From: DATCTV01 sp964400685
GTDB taxonomy: Bacteria; Desulfobacterota; Desulfomonilia; UBA1062
Assembly: GCA_964400685.1 (NCBI GenBank)
Contig: CAYNVT010000089.1
Coordinates: 1-16,977 of the forward strand
Direction of reading: 5' to 3'
DNA: 16,977 nt
Part shown: positions 8,181 through 15,898 of the stretch, piece after piece
How the letters are laid out: each line of letters starts with the position of its first letter
Position numbering within the stretch: the first letter of the stretch is position 1
Program-made: the position numbers and the translations under genes
The notes under the pieces: generated by a model
The model's database searches: none
Seen by the model: only the letters and a program-made list of their open reading frames with translations
Told to the model about the DNA's origin: nothing

Positions 8181-10492
8181 TTGTTAACTGCCCCCCCGAG
8201 CAGACTTCTTCCAATCTTTCTTGAATTCTTTTCGGCATGATTCCTGAATGACTTAATCATTATATCGCCTGAATTTTTTGAGATTATGACCTCACCTTGC
8301 AGATCAGTCCTGAAAATATTTACATTTGCTGCGATCAAACGTGACAGGGCTTCTTTCGAGGGCAAACCGAAACGGTTGTTTTTGCCGCATGTGATAACAG
8401 CAGCTTCAGGTTCTACTGCTTCAAGAAATATATCAAGGCATGATCTTTTTGACCCGTGATGGGCTACTTTCAGGATATCAGCCTTGATCGTTTTTTCTAT
8501 ATGCACCATGTTCACCTCTCCGAACATGTCCGAGTCAGCCATGAATAATCCGCTCAGACATTCGTCACGTGCCGCTAGAATAATAGAATGCAAATTAAGG
8601 TCCAGTTTCTTTCCAGTACATTTGAGGGGGTTTTTCGGATAAATCACTTCTATTTTCATACCATTAGGAAAAATCATTGTATCCCCTGCCTTGACAGTAC
8701 TTACTGGTATGCGTTTCATATTTGTAACCAGAAAAACATCATTGAAATCAGGATCATCTTTGCAGTTTACCCACATCTGTCCGATTTCAAACTTTTGAAG
8801 AATAAATGGCAGACCACCTATGTGGTCGGGATGTGAATGCGTGGCAACGACAAGGTCGAGTCTTGTAATGCCTCTTGATAAAAGTCTGGGCCCTACAATG
8901 AACCTGCCTGTATCATAACCGGTATATGATCCGCCTGCATCGATTAATACAGAATATCCGCCTTTTGTGACGAGAATGCAGTCGCCATGCCCGACACTTA
9001 TGAAGTCAAAAGTGAGAGGCATATCCATCTTCTGATGCTGCATATAAAATGGAATTATTATGAGCGAAACAAAGGCCGGAGCAAGTATGATATATTTTAT
9101 ATTGGAGCGTTTTGCATAAATTGAAATAAAAAGAATCGCATATATAAGATAAAAGTACCAGACATCAGGTTTCGGTACAGGAATCAGGCTGCCGAATCTC
9201 TCCCCGGTGATGAGAATCAATGAAACGGCGTCCATGCACAAGACGAAGAGGTAATAAGCCCCTGCCTCCCAGAAATATGACATAATCATTCCAAAGAGAG
9301 ACAGAGGCATGATTATGAAACTGAAAACGGGAACAAATATAAGATTATAAATTACACTCAGAGGTGAGATAAAGCCGAAATAGTGAATCGATAAGGGCAT
9401 GGTAAAGACAGTTGCTATAAACGTTACGGCAATCAACTGCACAAACGTTCCGGTTTTTTCAAGACGTTGCGCCATTGATACTATCCCGAAAACTGCAGCG
9501 AAGGAAAGCTGGAAGCTGGCCGTGAAAAGACTGTAAGGCCATAATGCAAGTATGAGTATCCCTGAAAAAGCCAGCGCATCGATAAGATTTACCCGTCTTG
9601 CGGCCATGAACGCACCGATTACAATGCACGCCATGACAAGAGCTCTTATTGTCGGAAATGACGGCTCGACAAACATCCCGTATGCAATTGCACAAAAAAA
9701 CCCGAATGCCTTGGAGACAAGGGGCGTATCAAGCCTTTGGGCAAGAGGGGGAATTATTCTTATAATGTTAAACGAGAGCAGGTAGCCGAAGAGTATGACC
9801 AGTCCGAAGTTGAGCCCTGAAATTGCAATCAGATGAGACAGCCCCAGAGAGGCGAAAAGGTCATTAACCTGGGGAGTGAGGCCTGATCTGTCACCAGTCA
9901 GTATTGCCTTAAGAATACCCGCCTCATTGCTTCCCACTGCATCAAGCATTGCAACCGGCCTGTTGCCGTAAACCTTTTTTCCTGAAAACCTGATATCTTT
10001 GAAGTCCTTGATATAGCCGGTTATTGTGATACCTTCAGCCAGGAGGGCATATCTTATATCGTTCTGGGCAAAATTGTCCGGGCCTGACGGAAAGGATAAT
10101 CTGGCCGGGGCATCGATGTCTACGCCTGAAGGCAAACCGGCATTCTCATAGACTCCAAGTCTTGCCCTGCCTCGCACTTCTTTTCCGTCAACATGTACGT
10201 TCTTTAATTCGATTCTCAGCGTGCCGTATTCAAAGCCTGATGAAACAATCCTGCCTGAAATCATATGCTCACCTTCATAACCGGCAGGACTTACTGAAAA
10301 GAAAAAGGCCAGAGCCCCGATCATAATTCCAGCCAGGATGTGGGGCAGTCTTTTTATCGAAAAGAGCATAAGAAGCATCAGGAAAGAAAAAGATGCGGCC
10401 TGAATGTTCTGCAAAAGAACACATATTCCAAAAGCAGTTCCGGCAAAAATACATACAAGAGGATGTTTTATCCCCGAATCTTTCAGAAGCAT
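8177..10492 (-). CDS. comEC: ComEC/Rec2 family DNA-uptake channel protein
   Basis: ComEC carries transforming single-stranded DNA across the inner membrane. This is a full-length 771-residue form. An N-terminal membrane region is followed by an OB-like DUF4131 domain (about 75-175). The multi-helix Competence domain comes next (about 190-480; LSHLIAISGLNFG at 218-230, PTIRALVMA at 280-288). A C-terminal metallo-beta-lactamase domain starts near 493, with the metal motif HSHPDH at 552-557 and a later VAHHGSKRS motif. The usual His of SGLHVG is Asn228 here. The ATG is placed just before the first hydrophobic helix, but no clear Shine-Dalgarno is seen. The gene heads the operon that continues into pilW. 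A GGGGGGG tract (8191-8197) lies near its 3' end. Confidence 0.93.
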   Translation of the reverse strand: MLLKDSGIKHPLVCIFAGTAFGICVLLQNIQAASFSFLMLLMLFSIKRLPHILAGIMIGALAFFFSVSPAGYEGEHMISGRIVSSGFEYGTLRIELKNVHVDGKEVRGRARLGVYENAGLPSGVDIDAPARLSFPSGPDNFAQNDIRYALLAEGITITGYIKDFKDIRFSGKKVYGNRPVAMLDAVGSNEAGILKAILTGDRSGLTPQVNDLFASLGLSHLIAISGLNFGLVILFGYLLSFNIIRIIPPLAQRLDTPLVSKAFGFFCAIAYGMFVEPSFPTIRALVMACIVIGAFMAARRVNLIDALAFSGILILALWPYSLFTASFQLSFAAVFGIVSMAQRLEKTGTFVQLIAVTFIATVFTMPLSIHYFGFISPLSVIYNLIFVPVFSFIIMPLSLFGMIMSYFWEAGAYYLFVLCMDAVSLILITGERFGSLIPVPKPDVWYFYLIYAILFISIYAKRSNIKYIILAPAFVSLIIIPFYMQHQKMDMPLTFDFISVGHGDCILVTKGGYSVLIDAGGSYTGYDTGRFIVGPRLLSRGITRLDLVVATHSHPDHIGGLPFILQKFEIGQMWVNCKDDPDFNDVFLVTNMKRIPVSTVKAGDTMIFPNGMKIEVIYPKNPLKCTGKKLDLNLHSIILAARDECLSGLFMADSDMFGEVNMVHIEKTIKADILKVAHHGSKRSCLDIFLEAVEPEAAVITCGKNNRFGLPSKEALSRLIAANVNIFRTDLQGEVIISKNSGDIMIKSFRNHAEKNSRKIGRSLLGGAVNK

Positions 10493-10542
10493 AAAAGAAG
10501 AATATACGTCTTTTTACTTAAAACAAGTACCTCGATGTTTTT

Positions 10543-10548
10543 TATAAT
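10543..10548 (+). promoter_or_regulatory. Candidate -10 box in the comEC/lipoprotein divergent gap
   Basis: TATAAT in the 149-nt gap between the divergent starts. The hexamer 17 nt upstream (AAAACA) is a weak -35. It would give a leader of about 85 nt for the lipoprotein gene. For comEC I could not find a convincing promoter in the same gap; TATATT lies close to its start but without a well-spaced -35. Confidence 0.25.
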
Positions 10549-10641
10549 TTTCCTTCGACCTGAACACCTTTCCAACCAGATACTTTTGTATTTCCAGAGA
10601 ATGCCGATAAAACAAATAGGTTTGGAACAAGGGGGGATAAC

Positions 10642-11787
10642 ATGAACAGACCGACAAAAACAGTCAACTACTTGAACTATATTAAATTGTATATGTCCGT
10701 TGCTGTATTTGCCTCGGCAATCATCCTGAACTCAGGATGCGGAGGCGGCGGCGGAGGAGGCAACGGTATTATTGACACAGGCGGAGGCGGAACACCTGGC
10801 GGCCCCGGAACAGTAACCCTTACCATGACTATATCCAATCTGCAGGCTTCATCAGATCAGGCCATTTCCAATGCCTTGGCAGACAGCGGCATATCCTCGG
10901 AGGCAAACATATCTCCTTTGTTATATAAAATAGCGCTCGTAAACTTCTGGCTCATTAAAGATGACGATACCGAAATCAACCTTATGAACCCTGATGAGAA
11001 TAATCCTGCTTATACTGAAGAAAATCCTTTGATTGTAGACTTCACATCAGGAACTCTCATAGAGCAGCTTCTTACGGATGCCACTCTTCCCGGAGGGACA
11101 TATACGGGCTATAAAATGCAGTTCCTTTACATTGAAATGCAGTTCCCAGTTTATTTCCATTTGCCTTCGATATGTGTGGAATCCGACCTCGCAAATTTGT
11201 TTGGAATTGCTCCTGAATTTTTTAATCCTGAAGAAATCACGGATGAATTGGACTGCAACTTCCGTCTCTACTTCAATGCCCATGATAAATACTGGAAACG
11301 TGATTTTGTTGTAAATCTAAACCTTGACATTGAAGGTCTTGAGGATGAGTGGTTCTGGCTCAGGCGCGAGGTTGATGCAAGCAATAGCAATTTTTTCATT
11401 TCCGTAACTGAAAATTCTCACCCGTCAGGAGGAGCCGGGACAGAAAGCACTATCGATCTCTTTGACGACCCCGAGTTCTGGGGCAGTTCCGATGATTATA
11501 ACGACAGTGCAAATCCGATAATAATAACCAGCGGTAGCACTGCGGGAGGACTAAACGCGACAATCGAACCGTTTACAATCTCGGGTGGCGAATATAATAT
11601 CACCATCAATATAGATGTCGGAAACACCCTCAATTACACTGATAATTCAGATGTACTGACAGGTGTGACCTTCCATTCTGGTCTGCTTGACCTTGGTCCG
11701 GCATACACAGATGATAATTATGGTGATACGGGACTGCATCCCTTGCTCCCCGCTTTCAGGGTCGTATCAGAGAAAGTGACGGGTTAG
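10642..11787 (+). CDS. Putative glycine-rich lipoprotein, function unknown
   Basis: I do not recognise the function of this 381-residue protein. It has an export signal with a hydrophobic stretch (about 15-30) and Cys33 followed by seven glycines, the form usual in lipoproteins of deltaproteobacteria. The -3 residue before the Cys is Asn, so the lipobox is not canonical. After a Gly/Pro linker (to about residue 56), a beta-rich domain begins. Its segment LPGGTYTGYKMQFLYIEM resembles the layout of DUF4382-like carbohydrate-type modules, but the match is only suggestive. The protein is very acidic and rich in Asn and Asp. Three cysteines (near 178, 206 and the lipobox) are seen. A strong site, AGGGGGG, precedes the ATG. 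It is transcribed away from comEC, and no clear terminator follows it. Confidence 0.7.
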   Translation: MNRPTKTVNYLNYIKLYMSVAVFASAIILNSGCGGGGGGGNGIIDTGGGGTPGGPGTVTLTMTISNLQASSDQAISNALADSGISSEANISPLLYKIALVNFWLIKDDDTEINLMNPDENNPAYTEENPLIVDFTSGTLIEQLLTDATLPGGTYTGYKMQFLYIEMQFPVYFHLPSICVESDLANLFGIAPEFFNPEEITDELDCNFRLYFNAHDKYWKRDFVVNLNLDIEGLEDEWFWLRREVDASNSNFFISVTENSHPSGGAGTESTIDLFDDPEFWGSSDDYNDSANPIIITSGSTAGGLNATIEPFTISGGEYNITINIDVGNTLNYTDNSDVLTGVTFHSGLLDLGPAYTDDNYGDTGLHPLLPAFRVVSEKVTG

Positions 11788-11830
11788 CAGGGTTCAAAAC
11801 AGGCCCTTTGCATCTACTGGTCGAGCGTTA

Positions 11831-11857
11831 ATATTGTGACGCAGACTGTCACAATAT
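11831..11857. repeat. Perfect inverted repeat, possible operator
   Basis: ATATTGTGAC and GTCACAATAT, 10-bp perfect arms, are separated by GCAGACT. The repeat lies 3 nt upstream of a TTGACA -35 box. There is no T-run, so it does not look like an intrinsic terminator. The cores TGTGA and TCACA are those of CRP-like sites, but they are 9 nt apart rather than 6. A dimeric repressor or activator site is the simplest reading. Confidence 0.6.
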
Positions 11858-11860
11858 CGC

Positions 11861-11889
11861 TTGACAAGTGAGGCTTCTTTAACTAATAG
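11861..11889 (+). promoter_or_regulatory. Promoter of the rplU-rpmA-obgE operon
   Basis: A consensus -35 TTGACA (11861-11866), a 17-nt spacer and a weaker -10 TAATAG (11884-11889). Transcription would start near 11896, about 30 nt ahead of the rplU ATG, whose site GGGGTGA lies in between. Confidence 0.6.
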
Positions 11890-11925
11890 CTCAAAAACCT
11901 TTTAAAAGAACACACGGGGTGAAGT

Positions 11926-12240
11926 ATGTACGCAGTAATAAGAACAGGCGGAAAACAGTACAAGGTAGAAGAAGGCGACAAACTCCAGGTCGAAAAACTC
12001 GCAGCGCTCAAGGGCGATGAGATAACCTTCGACGAAGTGCTTTTCATTGGCGGCGAAGAATTCATTCTCGGCAAACCTGTAATCGAAGGCGCATCGGTAA
12101 AGGCAACTGTCGTCAGGCAGATGAGAGGACCGAAAGTAGTTATCTTCAAGATGAAGCGCCGCAAAGGCTATCATAAGAAGCAGGGGCACAGACAGGACCT
12201 CACCGAGGTCAGCATTACCGGGATTACAAAGGGGGCATAG
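11926..12240 (+). CDS. rplU: 50S ribosomal protein L21
   Basis: The 104-residue protein is a full-length bL21, which binds 23S rRNA in the large subunit. It starts MYAVIRTGGKQYKVEEGD, carries GDEITFDEVL in the middle and ends with the RNA-binding segment KMKRRKGYHKKQGHRQ and the ITGI terminus. GGGGTGA precedes the ATG. It is the first gene of the plus-strand operon, directly behind the promoter and inverted repeat, and is followed by rpmA after 3 nt. Confidence 0.97.
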   Translation: MYAVIRTGGKQYKVEEGDKLQVEKLAALKGDEITFDEVLFIGGEEFILGKPVIEGASVKATVVRQMRGPKVVIFKMKRRKGYHKKQGHRQDLTEVSITGITKGA

Positions 12241-12243
12241 GTC

Positions 12244-12501
12244 ATGGCACACAAGAAATCCGGAGGAACCTCGAGGAATGGCAGGGATTCGGCAGGCAAA
12301 AGGCTTGGTGTTAAGGTTTTTGACGGCCAGCCGTGCAAAGCCGGTAGTATAATAGTCCGCCAGTGTGGGACAAAAATCCATCCCGGGCCCAATGTCGGAT
12401 GCGGAAGGGATTACACACTTTTTGCGCTTACAGAAGGTGTAGTAAAGTTTCAGACTCTTGCCTCAAAGAAAAAAGTAGTTCAGGTCATTGCCGCTGCTTA
12501 A
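12244..12501 (+). CDS. rpmA: 50S ribosomal protein L27
   Basis: The 85-residue bL27 begins directly with MAHKKSGG, so it has no cleavable N-terminal extension of the Firmicutes kind. The N-terminal tail reaches the peptidyl-transferase centre. Conserved segments are SRNGRDS, KRLGVK, IIVRQ and GRDYTLFA. Position 41 is Cys where E. coli L27 has Arg (RQRGTK). The gene follows rplU by 3 nt, with AGGGGG over the end of rplU as the binding site. The pairing with rplU and obgE is the normal bacterial arrangement. Confidence 0.97.
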   Translation: MAHKKSGGTSRNGRDSAGKRLGVKVFDGQPCKAGSIIVRQCGTKIHPGPNVGCGRDYTLFALTEGVVKFQTLASKKKVVQVIAAA

Positions 12502-12511
12502 AACCAGATAA

Positions 12512-13534
12512 ATGGACTTTATCGATGAGTCCAAAATCTTTGTAAAATCAGGGGACGGCGGCAACGGCTGCTGTTCCTTCCGAAGAGAAAAGTTCATTCC
12601 CAAGGGGGGCCCCAACGGCGGAGACGGCGGCAGGGGCGGCGATGTAATCATCAGGGCAGATAAAAGCGTTCATACCCTTCTTGACCAGCGATACCATCCT
12701 CATTACAAAGCACAGAGAGGCGGGCATGGCCTGGGAAAGAACATGTCCGGAAAGTCAGGCGAAGATTGCATTATCAAAGTGCCGGTCGGCACGATAGTCA
12801 AGGATATTGCCGAAGATACCATCATAGCCGATCTTACACAGGATGAGCAGACTATAGTTGTTGCCAGAGGCGGAGACGGAGGAAGAGGCAACGCCAGATT
12901 CGCGACGTCTACCAATCAGGCACCCAGGCGATGTGAAGACGGATGGCCGGGACAGGAAAAGACTCTGCAGCTTATCCTGAAGCTTATGGCGGATGTTGGT
13001 CTGGTAGGTTTTCCGAACGCAGGCAAATCGACATTCATTTCAAAGGTATCGAATGCCAGGCCTAAGATAGCTGATTATCCTTTTACAACCCTTGTCCCCA
13101 ATCTGGGACTCGTGAAATGGAAGGAAAGGGACTTTATCCTGGCCGACATTCCGGGAATAATCGAAGGCGCCCATAAAGGTACAGGGCTCGGACACCGGTT
13201 TTTAAGGCATGTGGAAAGGACACGTATTATTGTTTATATTCTGGACATGTCCCCTGATACCGGAAGAATGCCGCTTGAAGAATTGCGAACTCTTGAAAAT
13301 GAACTCGTGCTGTATTCAAGGAGTCTTGCAGATAAAGGAAAAATTGTCGTTCTTAACAAATGCGACCTGCCCGAGGCTGAAAAAAGGGCGAAAGAAGTTA
13401 TTGAAGCAATCAAAAACAAAGGGTATGCATGTTTTATGGCTTCAACGGCCACTAAAAAGGGCCTGGACAAGGTTCTCGATGCCATAATCAGGAGACTCAA
13501 TATAAATGAAAGAGACGAACAGGAGCAGGATTAA
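12512..13534 (+). CDS. obgE: Obg/CgtA GTPase
   Basis: Obg is an essential GTPase of late large-subunit assembly and stress control. The 340-residue protein has the glycine-rich Obg fold (about 1-158; GDGGNG, GGPNGGDGGRGG) and then the GTPase domain: GFPNAGKS at 166-173 (G1), YPFTT at 189-193 (G2), DIPG at 212-215 (G3), NKCD at 282-285 (G4) and STAT from 311 (G5). It ends in a short acidic tail, with no extra C-terminal domain. The start aligns with MKFIDE-type termini of the family. No clear Shine-Dalgarno precedes the ATG, which comes 10 nt after the rpmA stop, so coupling to rpmA is likely. Its 3' end overlaps proB by 29 nt. Confidence 0.97.
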   Translation: MDFIDESKIFVKSGDGGNGCCSFRREKFIPKGGPNGGDGGRGGDVIIRADKSVHTLLDQRYHPHYKAQRGGHGLGKNMSGKSGEDCIIKVPVGTIVKDIAEDTIIADLTQDEQTIVVARGGDGGRGNARFATSTNQAPRRCEDGWPGQEKTLQLILKLMADVGLVGFPNAGKSTFISKVSNARPKIADYPFTTLVPNLGLVKWKERDFILADIPGIIEGAHKGTGLGHRFLRHVERTRIIVYILDMSPDTGRMPLEELRTLENELVLYSRSLADKGKIVVLNKCDLPEAEKRAKEVIEAIKNKGYACFMASTATKKGLDKVLDAIIRRLNINERDEQEQD

Positions 13535-14645
13535 GAAATCAAGGCGAATTCTCGTCAAGATCGGGTCAAGCTCAATAAGCACACCAACAGGACTTAACTA
13601 CCGCATGATCGAACGTTTGTGCGACGAAATATCAATGCTGAAAGACAAAGGCCATGAATTCGCAGTCGTATCATCTGGAGCAGTTGCATCAGGAAGGGCA
13701 ATAACAAGGGATTTCGAGACATCAAGTGCTCTTTCCAGGAAGCAGGCCCTTGCAGCAATCGGCCAGGGAAGCCTCATAGGGGCTTATAATGATGCCTTCG
13801 TCCGCTACGGCCACATCTCGGCCCAGATTCTGATTACAAGGGACGACATCGATGACAGGCACCGCTATATCAACATAAGGAATACATTCCATGCGATCTT
13901 TGAACTTGGGGCAATACCTATAATAAACGAGAATGATACGGTAAGCGTTGAAGAAATCCAGTTTACCGATAACGATATGCTCTCTGCAATGCTCATCCCT
14001 CTGGTGGAGGCGGACCTATTGATAATGCTTACCGATACTGAAGGTGTCTGTGCTGATGACCCGCGCACATGCCCTGATACAAAAAGAATTCCCGAGATAA
14101 AAGACATCAACATCAAGGATATAAAAACAACCAGCACACAACCGGGAAGACTCGGAAGGGGCGGTATGCAGTCGAAACTGACTGCTGCACATCAGGCCTC
14201 GCTGCTTGGGGTCCCGGCTGTTATCGCATGCGCTGCCGCCCCCCGTGTGCTTGAAAGAATTCTTGAAGGTGATGATATAGGCACCCTTATAGTACCAAAC
14301 ACAAAGAAGATGAAAGTTAAAGACCACTGGCTCAGTTTTATCTCGAGACCTAAGGGCAGGATTATCATCGACAAGGGTGCGGTAAAAATGCTTAAAGAGC
14401 ACGGGAAAAGCCTTCTGCCTGTCGGCATAACCGGAGTATCCGGCAATTTCAAAAATGGCGACCCCGTTGAAATAGTGGATAAAACAGGCAGTATTATAGC
14501 AATAGGACTCACAAATTTTACAGCGCATGAGATCGAAACAATCAAAGGGGCCAAAACACGTGACATACAGGCAATTCTTGAAAAAGACTGCAATGAAGAG
14601 GTAGTGCACAGAAATAACCTTAAATTAAAAGGGGCAGTACAGTAA
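13506..14645 (+). CDS. proB: Glutamate 5-kinase with PUA domain
   Basis: ProB phosphorylates glutamate with ATP, the first and feedback-controlled step of proline synthesis. The 379-residue protein has an amino-acid kinase domain, with VKIGSSS (Lys18), SSGAV at 56-60, NEND at 141-144, TDNDMLSA at 154-161, LTDTEG at 175-180 and GRGGMQSKL at 217-225. A C-terminal PUA domain follows (about 282-370). It starts inside obgE, overlapping by 29 nt; no other ATG, GTG or TTG start lies close enough, and AGGAG sits 11 nt upstream of the ATG. Its stop overlaps the proA start (TAATG), so the two enzymes, whose product is the labile glutamyl phosphate, are translated together. Confidence 0.96.
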   Translation: MKETNRSRIKKSRRILVKIGSSSISTPTGLNYRMIERLCDEISMLKDKGHEFAVVSSGAVASGRAITRDFETSSALSRKQALAAIGQGSLIGAYNDAFVRYGHISAQILITRDDIDDRHRYINIRNTFHAIFELGAIPIINENDTVSVEEIQFTDNDMLSAMLIPLVEADLLIMLTDTEGVCADDPRTCPDTKRIPEIKDINIKDIKTTSTQPGRLGRGGMQSKLTAAHQASLLGVPAVIACAAAPRVLERILEGDDIGTLIVPNTKKMKVKDHWLSFISRPKGRIIIDKGAVKMLKEHGKSLLPVGITGVSGNFKNGDPVEIVDKTGSIIAIGLTNFTAHEIETIKGAKTRDIQAILEKDCNEEVVHRNNLKLKGAVQ

Positions 14646-15898
14646 TGATTGAAGATATAATCGGAATTGCAAAAGGGGCAAAAGACGCATCAAGACATAT
14701 CGCCACCTTGGGCAGCAGAGAGAAGGCGGATGTGCTTAAAAAGATGGCCGGTTCCATCATGAAAAATTCTGCCACACTTAAAGAAAAAAACGAGATCGAC
14801 GTCAGAAATGCTACGGCAAACGGGCTCAGCACTGCAATGATAGACAGGCTTATGCTCACAGACGGGGTGATACAAGGGATGGCCGCAGCCCTTACAGAAA
14901 TTGCTGAACTGCCCGATCCTATCGGGTCAATCTCAAACATGACCACAAGGCCGAACGGCCTTATGGTAGGCAGGATGAGGATACCTCTGGGTGTTGTCGC
15001 CATGATATACGAGAGCAGGCCCAATGTCACTGCGGATGCGGTAGGACTTTGTCTCAAGTCCGGGAATGCAGTCATTTTAAGGGGCGGTTCCGAGGCTTTC
15101 AACTCGAACCTGGCAATCATCAAGGTCCTGAAAAAGACCCTTGAGGGGACATCCATAAACCCTGACGCAATCGGATTTATCCCGATAACCGACAGGGCTG
15201 CTATTAACGAAATGCTCAAGCTTGAAGAATATATTGACCTCGTAATACCGCGAGGCGGCGAGGGTCTGATAAGGGCTGTCGCCGAAAACTCGCGCATACC
15301 GGTTTTGAAACATTATAAGGGCGTATGCCACATATATGTGGACAGCGAAGCTGATTTTAAAAAGGCTTACAGCATATGCCTTAACGCCAAGGTCCAACGC
15401 CCGGGTGTTTGTAATGCAATGGAAACCCTTCTCGTTAATGTCGAGATTGCAGAAAAGTTCCTTCCTGAAATGATCGCGATGTTTGAAAAAGCAGGTGTTG
15501 AAATACGCGGCTGCAGTAAGACAAAAACCCTTGTGCCATCAGTAAAGAAGGATGCTTCTGAAGCGGACTGGTATGAGGAATATGTGGACCTGATACTTTC
15601 CGTCAAGATCGTGGCCTCGCTCGATGAAGCCATAGACCATATAGAAAAGTACGGTTCAAACCACACGGAGGCCATCATTACGGAAAATTATACAAAGGCC
15701 ATGCGTTTCCTGAAAGAAGTTGATTCTTCGACAGTGCTTGTAAATGCCAGCACCCGCTTCTCTGACGGAGGCCAGTTCGGACTCGGGGCAGAGGTCGGTA
15801 TAAGTACGTCCAAGATACATGCCTATGGCCCTATGGGAATCGAAGGGCTCACCATTGAAAAGTTCGTCTGTTTCGGCGACGGCCAGATAAGGCAGTAG
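14645..15898 (+). CDS. proA: Glutamate-5-semialdehyde dehydrogenase (gamma-glutamyl phosphate reductase)
   Basis: ProA reduces glutamyl 5-phosphate with NADPH to glutamate semialdehyde, the second step of proline synthesis. The 417-residue protein has the family's usual length. Visible landmarks are RIPLGVVAMIYESRPNVT (112-129), LRGGSEA (145-151), IPRGGEGLI (201-209), and the catalytic Cys256 in QRPGVCNAMETLLVN. The C-terminal FGLGAEVGISTSK and GPMGIEGLT segments are also typical. The ATG shares one base with the proB stop. The next gene, nadD, begins immediately after its stop. Confidence 0.97.
   Translation: MIEDIIGIAKGAKDASRHIATLGSREKADVLKKMAGSIMKNSATLKEKNEIDVRNATANGLSTAMIDRLMLTDGVIQGMAAALTEIAELPDPIGSISNMTTRPNGLMVGRMRIPLGVVAMIYESRPNVTADAVGLCLKSGNAVILRGGSEAFNSNLAIIKVLKKTLEGTSINPDAIGFIPITDRAAINEMLKLEEYIDLVIPRGGEGLIRAVAENSRIPVLKHYKGVCHIYVDSEADFKKAYSICLNAKVQRPGVCNAMETLLVNVEIAEKFLPEMIAMFEKAGVEIRGCSKTKTLVPSVKKDASEADWYEEYVDLILSVKIVASLDEAIDHIEKYGSNHTEAIITENYTKAMRFLKEVDSSTVLVNASTRFSDGGQFGLGAEVGISTSKIHAYGPMGIEGLTIEKFVCFGDGQIRQ

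Noticed and set aside
11831..11857. Inverted repeat as an intrinsic terminator of the lipoprotein gene
   Set aside because: The stem is AT-rich and no run of Ts follows; it directly precedes a -35 box instead.
11831..11857. CRP/FNR binding site or CIRCE element
   Set aside because: The TGTGA and TCACA cores are 9 nt apart, not 6, and the arms do not match TTAGCACTC.
14620..15297. Long open frame (225 codons) on the minus strand opposite proA
   Set aside because: It lies wholly opposite the well-supported proA, has no recognisable domain and no ribosome-binding site; it is a shadow of proA codon usage.
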